From positions 1 to 21,318 of IMG/VR virus record IMGVR_UViG_3300013131_002271: 21,318 nt of DNA, one strand, 5' to 3'. Below, piece after piece: positions 1 to 5,769 of this stretch. This stretch comes from a virus. Every line of letters starts with the position of its first letter. Position 1 is the first letter of the stretch. The position numbers were made by a program, and so were the translations under genes. The notes under the pieces were generated by a model that was not told the origin of the DNA, made no database searches, and worked only from the letters and a program-made list of their open reading frames with translations.

Positions 1-186
1 GGCTTCGCGGGACTCCAAAAAATGGCTAGCTTCCTGCCCGTTCTGGCGTTTGCTGGCGATTTTTTGCACAACCCGGCGCGCCGCTCGGCGGGCGGATGGT
101 GGGGGATTGCGTGGCTTTGGAGGCCCGTGCGTGAGGGGAATGGCGGTGGCCCGTGTGCGGGCGTGGGAGGCTCGTGCAGGCGCTTG

Positions 187-246
187 GGCGGCCTTCCGCG
201 CGGCGGGTGGAACGGAGCGTGCGGGGAATGGCGGCCTTCCGCGCGG
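187..246. repeat. 17-bp direct repeat pair
   Basis: GGCGGCCTTCCGCGCGG occurs identically at 187-203 and 230-246, 43 bp apart. A shorter neighbour, GGGGAATGGCGG, also recurs at about 136-147 and 224-235, so this segment seems built from partial duplications. No function can be assigned. Confidence 0.8.
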
Positions 247-289
247 GGAAATAGGCCACGCCGGGCAGGACTGGCGCGCCGCGATGAAC

Positions 290-362
290 ACCAGCGGTTG
301 AATATCGGTTGCGCGGGGTGGCCCGAAACCCGGCATTTTTGCATACCAGCGGTTGAATATCG
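290..362. repeat. 18-bp direct repeat pair
   Basis: ACCAGCGGTTGAATATCG occurs identically at 290-307 and 345-362, 55 bp apart, each followed by GC-rich sequence. The second copy continues as GAATATCGTC (355-364). The reverse complement of that 10-mer is found at 1180-1189, at the end of the first pentamer array, so the left-end repeats and the later arrays share a motif in opposite orientation on either side of the small gene at 675. Confidence 0.8.
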
Positions 363-399
363 TCCTCGCGGGGCGGGAAAGGCGGCTGCGGGCGGCACA

Positions 400-466
400 G
401 AACGGGAGCGAAACAGGAACGGAACGGGAACGGAATAGGGAACGAATCGAGAACGAAACGGGAACG
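400..466. repeat. Iteron-like GAACG cluster
   Basis: Seven copies of GAACG begin at 400, 417, 422, 428, 440, 451 and 462. The last three are exactly 11 bp apart and the step before them is 12, close to one helical turn, as in iterons or repeated operator half-sites. Flanks are A/G-rich. Simple-sequence slippage could also produce this pattern. Confidence 0.45.
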
Positions 467-597
467 AAATCGCCGGGGAAAAAAGGGGGGGGCCGTGAGC
501 AGCGCCATGAATATTTTGCTCCGCTTCCCTCCTACGAAATTTTTCCGCATATGTTCATTAGTGTTTCCTGATATAAAAAATTCTGCAAAAAGGGGTT

Positions 598-626
598 TTG
601 GGGTGGTTGCTGTGGTGTGGTATTGT
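598..626 (+). promoter_or_regulatory. Weak candidate promoter upstream of the 124-aa gene
   Basis: TTGGGG at 598-603 and TATTGT at 621-626 are separated by 17 bp, giving partial matches to sigma70 -35 and -10 boxes about 50 bp ahead of the start codon at 675. The match is poor. It is listed only because this gene needs a promoter and nothing better is visible nearby. Confidence 0.2.
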
Positions 627-674
627 ATGGGGCCGGTTAGTTGAGAGCCGGGAGATGGCTGTAGGAGATTTGGG

Positions 675-1049
675 ATGTCGACGCATCGGGTTCCTGGGTC
701 GGGGGTCACATTAACGACCAGATTTGGCATTGGTCTCGGCACGACGGGCACGGCATTGGGCTACCCGAGTGCGCCATACCGGGGGATATCCTCTGTCGAG
801 GAGGATAGACCGGAGCCGTCGGCCGTCGTGGCGTCCGACTTCATGGAGAGGTTTGTGGAATACGCCAAGGAGAGGGGGGTTGACGAAAAGACGCTGCTGG
901 CTGCGCCAACCCGTCTGTTCACGCTGTTTCTATGCGTCCGTGGCATCGAACAGGACGGCGAGAAGGACGACGATGTGCGCGCCAAGCTGGATGCGGAGTT
1001 GAAGCTGCTCCGACTGCCGTGTTGTGAAGCGGTTTCACAAATGCTTTGA
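675..1049 (+). CDS. Hypothetical protein, 124 aa
   Basis: I do not recognise this protein. The ATG at 675 has a good AGGAG (663-667) seven bases upstream, which argues that the gene is real and fixes the start. The N-terminal third is Gly/Ser/Thr/Pro-rich and probably disordered. From about residue 50 the sequence is acidic and amphipathic (DFMERFVEYAKERGVDEKTL onward) and predicted helical to the end. No signal peptide, membrane segment or catalytic motif is visible. The last codons contain a palindromic operator-like site, and the stop codon overlaps the -35 box of a strong promoter, so transcription of this gene and of the downstream RNA unit could interfere. It stands alone between two repeat-rich non-coding stretches. 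A small regulator or accessory phage protein is possible, but this is a guess. Confidence 0.6.
   Translation: MSTHRVPGSGVTLTTRFGIGLGTTGTALGYPSAPYRGISSVEEDRPEPSAVVASDFMERFVEYAKERGVDEKTLLAAPTRLFTLFLCVRGIEQDGEKDDDVRAKLDAELKLLRLPCCEAVSQML
1022..1040. promoter_or_regulatory. Palindromic operator candidate
   Basis: TTGTGAAGCGGTTTCACAA is a perfect 7-bp inverted repeat (TTGTGAA / TTCACAA) with a 5-base centre. It ends five bases before the -35 box at 1046, a usual place for an activator or repressor dimer site. It lies within the final codons of the 124-aa gene. No regulator gene is adjacent in the window. Confidence 0.5.
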
Positions 1050-1073
1050 CATTTGTGGGTTGACGTGGATAAT
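1046..1073 (+). promoter_or_regulatory. Strong sigma70-type promoter
   Basis: A perfect TTGACA (1046-1051) and GATAAT (1068-1073, five of six matches to TATAAT) are separated by 16 bp. Transcription would begin near 1080. No gene follows; instead there are two pentamer arrays and an intrinsic terminator, so the predicted product is an RNA of about 295 nt ending near 1374. This is the best promoter match I see in the window. Confidence 0.65.
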
Positions 1074-1118
1074 AGGATAGCGCGCTGGGTGTGGGGGATG
1101 GTTTACGGGTTTTGACCG

Positions 1119-1178
1119 CGCGCCGCCTCGCGCCGCGGCGCTTCGCAACGCAACGCAGCGCAACGCAACGCAACGCAA
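1119..1178. repeat. CGCNN pentamer array A (12 units)
   Basis: Twelve contiguous pentamers fit CGCNN without a break. The first five vary at NN (GC, CT, GC, GG, TT); the last seven are CGCAA except one CGCAG. The array starts two bases after TTTGACC (1111-1117) and is followed directly by CGACGATATT (1179-1188). On the minus strand the array reads as an open frame with a repeated R-C-V-A-L peptide, which I treat as an artefact. Confidence 0.8.
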
Positions 1179-1207
1179 CGACGATATTCTTTTGGATGGT
1201 TTGACCA

Positions 1208-1262
1208 CGCCACGCAACGCCCCGCTACGCCACGCTCTGCCCCGCCGCGCCTCGCAACGCAA
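1208..1262. repeat. CGCNN pentamer array B (11 units)
   Basis: Eleven contiguous pentamers, ten fitting CGCNN and one TGCCC, with NN mostly different from array A. The architecture is the same: TTTGACC (1200-1206), array starting two bases later, then CGACGATATT (1263-1272). The last 20 bases (1253-1272) are identical to 1169-1188 in array A. The frame of the pentamer is kept while the variable bases differ. Confidence 0.8.
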
Positions 1263-1326
1263 CGACGATATTGATTCTGGGATTTTGAGGGACGGCGGCG
1301 AGCCGGTTGATCCGCGCAGCGCGTCC

Positions 1327-1347
1327 ACGGGGGGTTGCACCCCCCGT
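1327..1347. other. GC inverted repeat before the terminator
   Basis: ACGGGGGG (1327-1334) and CCCCCCGT (1340-1347) form a perfect 8-bp stem with loop TTGCA, six bases before the intrinsic terminator hairpin. It could protect the RNA 3' end or form a second, bidirectional part of a tandem terminator. Confidence 0.6.
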
Positions 1348-1352
1348 TAATT

Positions 1353-1374
1353 AGCCCGCTTCGGCGGGTTTTTT
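1353..1374 (+). terminator. Intrinsic terminator
   Basis: CCCGC (1355-1359), tetraloop TTCG, GCGGG (1364-1368), then six T (1369-1374): a compact UUCG-capped hairpin with a U-tract. It separates the non-coding unit on the left from the late gene operon that starts at 1389. Confidence 0.85.
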
Positions 1375-1388
1375 GTTGGGCAAGGTGG

Positions 1389-1652
1389 ATGAGACTGGTC
1401 AAGGTGACGTGGTTGGATCATGCGTCGTTTGCGCTGAACCAGTGGCAGAGCCTTGATGGTTTGCGTGAGTTGCGCCCGCAGTTGGTTGAGAGCGTCGGCT
1501 GGCTGGTTCACGAAACCAGGGATTTTGTGACCTTGGTTTCGACGGTTGGCGAGAACGAGGGGATGACCGGCGAGATTTGCATCGGGCGCGGGATGATACG
1601 GAGGATAGAGGCGATGGGATGCGGGAAGAAGAAGGGCGGCCGGAAAAAGTGA
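1389..1652 (+). CDS. Small conserved phage protein, 87 aa
   Basis: The sequence fits a small phage protein family I recognise by pattern but cannot name functionally: KV-x-W-L-D near the N-terminus, a middle S-V-G-W-L-V-x-E-T-x-D-x-V-T-L segment, and a C-terminal I-x-x-G-M-I-R-R-I motif before a basic tail (KKKGGRKK). Such genes often lie just ahead of packaging genes. I chose the ATG at 1389 because the frame upstream runs into the terminator. AAGGTGG lies directly before the start, so the Shine-Dalgarno is poorly spaced. The 3' end overlaps the terminase small subunit gene by 34 bases. No catalytic motif is seen; the fold is probably a small beta barrel or SH3-like domain, which is an inference. 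Confidence 0.65.
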   Translation: MRLVKVTWLDHASFALNQWQSLDGLRELRPQLVESVGWLVHETRDFVTLVSTVGENEGMTGEICIGRGMIRRIEAMGCGKKKGGRKK

Positions 1653-2128
1653 GGAGGGGCGGTGTCGGGAAGCGGGTGTTTGCGACACCCGCCGACATGC
1701 AGGCGCGGATTGACGATTATTTTGCGAAGTGCGCCGAGACGGAACGCTTCCCGACCGTGACGGGCTTGGTGCTTCATCTTGGCTTCAGGCACCGGCAGGC
1801 GCTTCACAAGTACGAGAATGGCGAAATCGGGATCGAGGATGGTCTCGCCGCCGAGTTTTCCGAGGTTGTCACCGCCGCCAAGATGCGGATCGAGGATGCG
1901 TGGACGCAGCGGCTGGCCGAGAGCAAGCAGGCATTGGGGCCGACGGTGTACATGCGGAACGTCTTCGGCTGGACCGGGACGGACAATGCGGCGCAGGGCA
2001 ACGCGGCCTTGAAGGTCTCGATGGAGATCACCGACCAGGAGGCGGCCCGTCGGTTGGTGTGGATTTTGGAAAAGGCGACGCGGGAACCCAAACAGTTGGA
2101 GGACAAGTCCACGGAAGCCAAGGGTTAA
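1619..2128 (+). CDS. terS: Terminase small subunit (P22 gp3-like)
   Basis: DNA-packaging recognition subunit of about 169 aa. It would bind the phage packaging site as a ring oligomer and bring DNA to the large subunit. Evidence: a basic N-terminus; a helix-turn-helix-like segment at about residues 44-68 (F-P-T-V-x-G-L-x-x-x-L-G-F then RQALxxYE); a helical middle; and the family-typical N-V-F-G-W near 114-118. This layout is that of gp3-type terminase small subunits. I prefer the ATG at 1619, with AGAGG seven bases upstream; an ATG at 1577 in the same frame lies deeper inside the preceding gene. The large subunit is about 5.8 kb downstream instead of adjacent, because a set of sugar-modification genes intervenes. 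Confidence 0.8.
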   Translation: MREEEGRPEKVRRGGVGKRVFATPADMQARIDDYFAKCAETERFPTVTGLVLHLGFRHRQALHKYENGEIGIEDGLAAEFSEVVTAAKMRIEDAWTQRLAESKQALGPTVYMRNVFGWTGTDNAAQGNAALKVSMEITDQEAARRLVWILEKATREPKQLEDKSTEAKG

Positions 2129-2185
2129 GGCTGGTGGGACTAGTCGGAGCGGAGGTCGGTCATTCTGATTCCTGAGTATCCCCAG

Positions 2186-3385
2186 TTGTGGGGCGAAGAT
2201 GTCGAGCAACGGGTCCGCGCCTTGCTGCCGGCGGACAGCCAAATCGCGGAATTGCCCGAAAAAGTGCAATTTTGCAGTCGGTGCGTGGTTTCCAATCAAC
2301 GGCCGAGGATCGTTTTCGAGGATGGGGTCTGCTCGGCTTGTCGGTACAAAGCGTCGCAGGCCGCCGTCGATTGGAAGACCCGCGACGCGGAATTGTGTGA
2401 ACTTCTCGATTCTTACCGGAGGGATTCGGGATGGGACGTGATCGTACCGACCTCCGGGGGAAAGGATTCGGGGCCGATCGCGCACCGGCTGAAGCACGAA
2501 TACCGGATGCACCCGCTGGCGGTGAAGTGGGCGCCGTTCGGATATACGGACATTGGGTTCCAGAATTTCAATGCCTTCGTCCACAGCGGCTTCGATTGCC
2601 TCGTTGGGTGGCCGAACGGCTTCGTCCTGAGAAAACTGTCGCGGATAGCACTTGAGGTCTTGGGCGACGCATGGCAACCCTTTGCCTATGGGCAACTGAA
2701 TTTCGCCATGCACATGGCGCTCCGCATGGGCATCCCCCTCGTCTTCTTCGGGGAGAACGGGGAAGCCGAGTATGGCGGCGACCCGTCGGCCAACGACAAG
2801 CCATGCTGGGGCTATGACGATTGGGAGCGGGTCTACCTCAAGGGCGCCGGGATCGACCGGCTGTTCGATATTGGGCTTGAGGTCGGGGCCTTCACCCGAG
2901 ACGAGCGCCGGGAAATCTCGGAATTCTACAGGTTGCCGCCACGGGACAAGCTGGGCGGCGTCCAATTCCATTGGTTCGCCTATTACCGGAAATGGCATCC
3001 CCAGGGGAATTATTACTACGCCACGGAGAACACCGGGTTTACGGCGAATACGGAACGGTCGGAGGGCACCTATTCCAAATACGCCAGCCTTGATGACCGC
3101 TTTGACGGCTTTCACTACTACATGGCCTATGTGAAGTTCGGCATCGGTCGCTGCACATCAGACGCGGCCCACGAGATCAGGGACGGGGAGATCACGCGGG
3201 ATGAGGGTGTCGCGCTGGTCAATCGCTTCGATGGCGAATTCCCGAAACGGCATTTCCAGGAATTTTTGTCGTATCTCAATCTGGACAAGGAACATTTCCG
3301 GCAGGTTTGCGACCGGTGGCGGCGTCCCGAGATATGGGACCGCGACGACCGCGATGAATGGGTGCCGCGCCACAAGGTTTCATAG
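2186..3385 (+). CDS. N-acetyl sugar amidotransferase (WbpG/PseA type)
   Basis: Member of the ATP-dependent N-acetyl-sugar amidotransferase family, which converts an acetamido to an acetamidino group on nonulosonic or related sugars in LPS or flagellin glycan pathways, using ammonia from a HisH-like glutaminase. Evidence: two CxxC pairs (C30/C33 and C49/C52), a likely zinc site typical of the family, followed by the PP-loop S-G-G-K-D-S at 90-95. Length about 399 aa is normal. The start is uncertain. The called TTG at 2186 has no good Shine-Dalgarno, while GGAGG at 2151-2155 is well placed for non-standard starts at 2162 (ATT) or 2165 (CTG) in the same open frame, adding seven or eight residues. 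The usual HisH/HisF-like partners are not in the window. Confidence 0.8.
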   Translation: MWGEDVEQRVRALLPADSQIAELPEKVQFCSRCVVSNQRPRIVFEDGVCSACRYKASQAAVDWKTRDAELCELLDSYRRDSGWDVIVPTSGGKDSGPIAHRLKHEYRMHPLAVKWAPFGYTDIGFQNFNAFVHSGFDCLVGWPNGFVLRKLSRIALEVLGDAWQPFAYGQLNFAMHMALRMGIPLVFFGENGEAEYGGDPSANDKPCWGYDDWERVYLKGAGIDRLFDIGLEVGAFTRDERREISEFYRLPPRDKLGGVQFHWFAYYRKWHPQGNYYYATENTGFTANTERSEGTYSKYASLDDRFDGFHYYMAYVKFGIGRCTSDAAHEIRDGEITRDEGVALVNRFDGEFPKRHFQEFLSYLNLDKEHFRQVCDRWRRPEIWDRDDRDEWVPRHKVS

Positions 3386-3394
3386 GAGGGGAAA

Positions 3395-3742
3395 ATGGCT
3401 TCCCGATACGGATTCGATTTCACGCCGATCGTGGGAACGACGGCGCCCAGCTTCAATTCCACGCTCGGTTCCTCGGGGGTTTACGCCCTGGAGGCGACCA
3501 GTACTGGCCGTATCTGGGCCGGAGGGAATAGGGCGGTACGTTTGGCGGGGCTGACCTCGACGCCGTTCTATTTCAGCGTCGGCACGGCCTCGACGACCAC
3601 GACTGCGGCGGTCGGCGACAGCGAACTGGTGCATGGCGGACGTGGTGAGATCGTGCCGGTCGCGGGCAACATATCGCATATCGCGTTCCGATCCTCGACG
3701 GATGTCACGATCAACGTGACGCTGGGGTACGGCGGGAGATGA
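3395..3742 (+). CDS. Small Ser/Thr-rich probable virion protein, 115 aa
   Basis: A short beta-rich protein with many Ser, Thr and Gly residues, including a T-A-S-T-T-T-T run, and a C-terminal half of alternating beta strands (HIAFRSSTDVTINVTLGYGG). Proteins of this look are common in podovirus structural regions and may be head-decoration or fibre-tip components, but I cannot name a family. A strong AGGAGGG (3384-3390) overlaps the stop of the amidotransferase gene. Its own stop overlaps the next start as ATGA (3739-3742), implying coupled translation with the nucleotidyltransferase. No signal peptide or membrane segment. Its placement among glycosylation enzymes makes it a candidate acceptor protein, by inference only. 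Confidence 0.7.
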   Translation: MASRYGFDFTPIVGTTAPSFNSTLGSSGVYALEATSTGRIWAGGNRAVRLAGLTSTPFYFSVGTASTTTTAAVGDSELVHGGRGEIVPVAGNISHIAFRSSTDVTINVTLGYGGR

Positions 3743-4407
3743 CGCCTGTCGTCATCATGGCGGGCGGCAGGGGGGAACGCCTGCACCCGCTGACCGACAA
3801 GACCCCGAAACCCATGCTGCCGGTCGGCGGCAAGCCGATCCTGGAAACGGTGATCGACGGGTTCAAGAACCAGGGGTTCAAGAAATTCTGGCTCTGCGTC
3901 AACTACCGCAAGGAGTGCATCGAGGACTATTTCAAGGACGGCTCCGGGCGGGGTATCAACATCCGCTATACCCATGAACCGGAGGCGCTTGGGACGGCCG
4001 GGGCTCTGGCGCTGTTACCGAAATTCAAGGTGCCGTTCATCGTGCAGAACAGCGATGTCATTGCCAGCGTGTCCTACGCCGCACTGATGGAGCATCACGC
4101 CAGGGCGAATTGCCAAGCCACGGTTTGCCTGAGCCTGTACCAGCATCAAATACCGTATGGTGTTGTGCAGACCGAAGAGAATTTGTTCAAGGGTGTCAGG
4201 GAAAAGCCCATCGAGGACTTCCCGGTGATCGCCGGGATTTACGTTCTGGAACCATCCGTCGTCGATCTTGTGCCGCGTGGGGCAAGATTGGATATGCCGG
4301 ACCTTCTGTTGAAGCTGGACAAGGTATCAGTGTTCGCCATCGAGGGATGGTGGGTGGATGTCGGACGGTTTTCCGACTATCTGAAGGCGAATGGAGGTAT
4401 GGTTTGA
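3739..4407 (+). CDS. Sugar-1-phosphate nucleotidyltransferase (PtmE/RmlA-like)
   Basis: Activates a sugar-1-phosphate with a nucleoside triphosphate, most like the catalytic part of PtmE (glucosamine-1-phosphate guanylyltransferase of legionaminic acid synthesis) or related mannose-1-P guanylyltransferases. Evidence: N-terminal signature M-A-G-G-R-G-E-R-L (7-15) followed by K-P-M-L-P-V-G-G-K-P (24-33); E-P-x-x-L-G-T-A-G-A-L near 80-90; N-S-D-V at 104-107, where N-x-D binds metal; and W-V-D-V-G-R near 205-210. At 222 aa it is a bare catalytic domain without the CBS domains of full PtmE. It overlaps the previous stop by four bases (ATGA) and the next start by four bases (TTGA). Exact sugar and nucleotide specificity cannot be read from the sequence. 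Confidence 0.8.
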   Translation: MTPVVIMAGGRGERLHPLTDKTPKPMLPVGGKPILETVIDGFKNQGFKKFWLCVNYRKECIEDYFKDGSGRGINIRYTHEPEALGTAGALALLPKFKVPFIVQNSDVIASVSYAALMEHHARANCQATVCLSLYQHQIPYGVVQTEENLFKGVREKPIEDFPVIAGIYVLEPSVVDLVPRGARLDMPDLLLKLDKVSVFAIEGWWVDVGRFSDYLKANGGMV

Positions 4408-4970
4408 TCCTCGGGATCATTCCGGCGCGCGGCGGATCGAAGAGAATTCCGCGCAAGAACATCAGGATTCTCGGCGGAAAGCCGATGATAGCGTGGACGA
4501 TTGCGGCGGCGAAGGCATCGATAATCAACCGCTTCGTGGTCTCGACGGAGGACTCGGAGATCGCCGATACCGCCGAGGCGTGGGGCGCCGAGGTCTTCAA
4601 CCGCAATCCGAAGTTCGCCGAGGACGAAGCCTCGATCTACGATGCTGTTTTCGAGGTCATGGACGAGATACCCTCGACGTGGGTTGTCCTCCTGCATCCG
4701 ACCTCGCCGCTGCGGACGGCCGCCGATATCGACGCCTGCATCAACCAATGCCTGATCAATTCGGCGCCGGCCTGCGTGGCGTGCGAATATACCGTTCCGG
4801 TGCCCAACGGGGCGGTGTACGTGGCGTATACGAGTTGGCTGCGGGAACACCGGAACTTCGACGGGCCGCGGACGGTGGTGTACCAGATGCCGTCATGGCG
4901 AAGCATCGATGTCAATGTCCAGGCCGATTTCGACCGGGCCGAACAATTGCTGAAAACACATGAATCCTGA
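4404..4970 (+). CDS. CMP-nonulosonate (acylneuraminate) cytidylyltransferase homologue
   Basis: Family that activates sialic, pseudaminic or legionaminic acid to its CMP form. Evidence: I-I-P-A-R-G-G-S-K-R-I-P-R-K-N at 5-19 (CTP-binding loop), V-V-S-T-E-D at 45-50, P-T-S-P-L-R at 99-104, P-N-G-A-V-Y near 134-139 and S-I-D near 167-169. Start chosen at TTG 4404, with GGAGG (4393-4397) six bases upstream and a TTGA overlap with the preceding stop. A longer in-frame start at 4110 would bury the gene in its neighbour. At 188 aa it is shorter than the usual 220-230 aa. Two normally conserved positions differ: His98 for the usual Gln before PTSPLR, and Asn171 for the second Asp of the I-D-x-D-T metal-binding motif. 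It may be specialised or impaired. Confidence 0.78.
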   Translation: MILGIIPARGGSKRIPRKNIRILGGKPMIAWTIAAAKASIINRFVVSTEDSEIADTAEAWGAEVFNRNPKFAEDEASIYDAVFEVMDEIPSTWVVLLHPTSPLRTAADIDACINQCLINSAPACVACEYTVPVPNGAVYVAYTSWLREHRNFDGPRTVVYQMPSWRSIDVNVQADFDRAEQLLKTHES

Positions 4971-5754
4971 GCTCCGCGCCGCTTGGTATCGACTATACGA
5001 GCCGCGCAGGCTCAAGATCGCGCGGTTCATGCACGAATACGAATATGTGGATGACGAACCGCTTGTCTCGGTGTTGCTGCCGACCCACAACCGAGCCGAT
5101 CTGCTGGTCAACCGGGCATTGGCGAGCGTTTTCATCCAGACCTACGACAACATGGAGATCGTCGTTCTCGCCCATAACTGCACGGATGATACGATTTCGC
5201 GGGTAAAACGGCTGCGGGATCATCGAATCCGGCTCGTCGAGGTCAAAAAGCGCGGGAATTACCCGGATACTGCCGAAAATCGGTGGTTTTGCGGTCCCGT
5301 TGAACCGTTGAACGTCGGTTTGGGGCTTGTGAAAGGGCAATGGATCGCCAGAATCGATGACGATGATGTCTGGACGCAGACGCACGTCGAAAATCTGCTG
5401 GGTTTGGCGCGAAAAGGGGACTTCGAGTTCGTTTCCGGTGCCCACAACGGCCCGCACGGCGTCGTCAGGCCCTATCGTCTCGGGAAAACCGAGGTTGGCG
5501 GAACCCAGACATGGCTTTACCGTTCGTATCTGAGGTTTTTCCGCTACAATCCCGATTGCTGGCGGAAACGATGGAACCGTGTCAACGATACCGATATCCA
5601 AGATCGCATGTATTCCGCCGGGGTCAGGATTGGATACCTGAACAAGGTGGTTTGTGACGTTCTGCCGAGACCGGGTGAGACCGAAATCGGCCTGAAAGCG
5701 TATTTGAGCCCAGGAAATGGGGCATTTGGGACTGTAGGTTCACCAGCAAGTTAA
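4960..5754 (+). CDS. Family 2 glycosyltransferase
   Basis: GT-A fold glycosyltransferase, 264 aa. The core begins after about 33 residues with L-V-S-V-L-L-P-T-H-N-R (35-45), the usual nucleotide-sugar entry strand; V-V-L-A-H-N-C-T-D-D-T near 68-78; and an acidic metal and nucleotide site I-D-D-D-D-V (132-137), an expanded DxD. The C-terminal part has aromatic and basic residues (about 178-215) as in acceptor-binding regions. No membrane segments, so it is probably cytoplasmic and soluble, able to act on phage proteins or on lipid-linked or LPS intermediates. It overlaps the cytidylyltransferase by 11 bases. The donor may be the product of the two preceding enzymes, but GT2 members use many donors. 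Confidence 0.83.
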   Translation: MNPELRAAWYRLYEPRRLKIARFMHEYEYVDDEPLVSVLLPTHNRADLLVNRALASVFIQTYDNMEIVVLAHNCTDDTISRVKRLRDHRIRLVEVKKRGNYPDTAENRWFCGPVEPLNVGLGLVKGQWIARIDDDDVWTQTHVENLLGLARKGDFEFVSGAHNGPHGVVRPYRLGKTEVGGTQTWLYRSYLRFFRYNPDCWRKRWNRVNDTDIQDRMYSAGVRIGYLNKVVCDVLPRPGETEIGLKAYLSPGNGAFGTVGSPAS

Positions 5755-5769
5755 GCAAGGAGCAAAGTC

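Larger units (their letters stand above)
1..660. other. Non-coding, repeat-rich left end
   Basis: I see no convincing gene in this stretch. Open frames exist on both strands, but they have no ribosome binding site, overlap each other and have low-complexity Arg/Gly/Pro-rich translations typical of GC-rich non-coding DNA. It contains several short exact direct repeats, a GAACG cluster, and an A/T-richer segment (about 535-590) just ahead of the first small gene. It may be a regulatory or replication region, or flanking host DNA if this is a prophage; the sequence does not decide. Confidence 0.6.
1080..1374 (+). ncRNA. Putative pentamer-array non-coding RNA
   Basis: This span runs from the start point predicted for the promoter at 1046-1073 to the T-run of the terminator at 1369-1374. 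On the + strand it has only two ATG codons, at 1098 and 1196, giving frames of five and two codons, so it is very unlikely to encode a protein. It contains two related units (1096-1188 and 1194-1272). Each has GGATGGTTT, then TTTGACC, then a CGCNN pentamer array starting two bases later, then CGACGATATT. No known RNA family is recognised. A non-transcribed repeat region with an incidental promoter remains possible. Confidence 0.45.

Noticed and set aside
22-751. Long open frames on both strands at the left end
   Set aside because: No ribosome binding sites, low-complexity Arg/Pro/Gly translations, overlap with repeats and with the better supported gene at 675.
1119-1272. CRISPR array
   Set aside because: The repeat unit is five bases with no spacers and there are no cas genes; the two 20-bp identical ends are part of tandem units.
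1035-1402. Minus-strand frames with a repeated R-C-V-A-L peptide
   Set aside because: They are the reverse reading of the CGCNN pentamer arrays; a 5-base repeat gives a 5-residue peptide repeat in any open frame. There is no ribosome binding site, and the frames cross the terminator.
1508-3115. 535-aa minus-strand frame across terS and the amidotransferase
   Set aside because: It spans two unrelated well-supported + strand genes, is Pro/Arg/Leu-rich shadow sequence, and has no ribosome binding site.
4110-4403. N-terminal extension of the cytidylyltransferase gene
   Set aside because: The extension overlaps the nucleotidyltransferase in another frame; TTG 4404 has a well-placed GGAGG and gives the normal family N-terminus.
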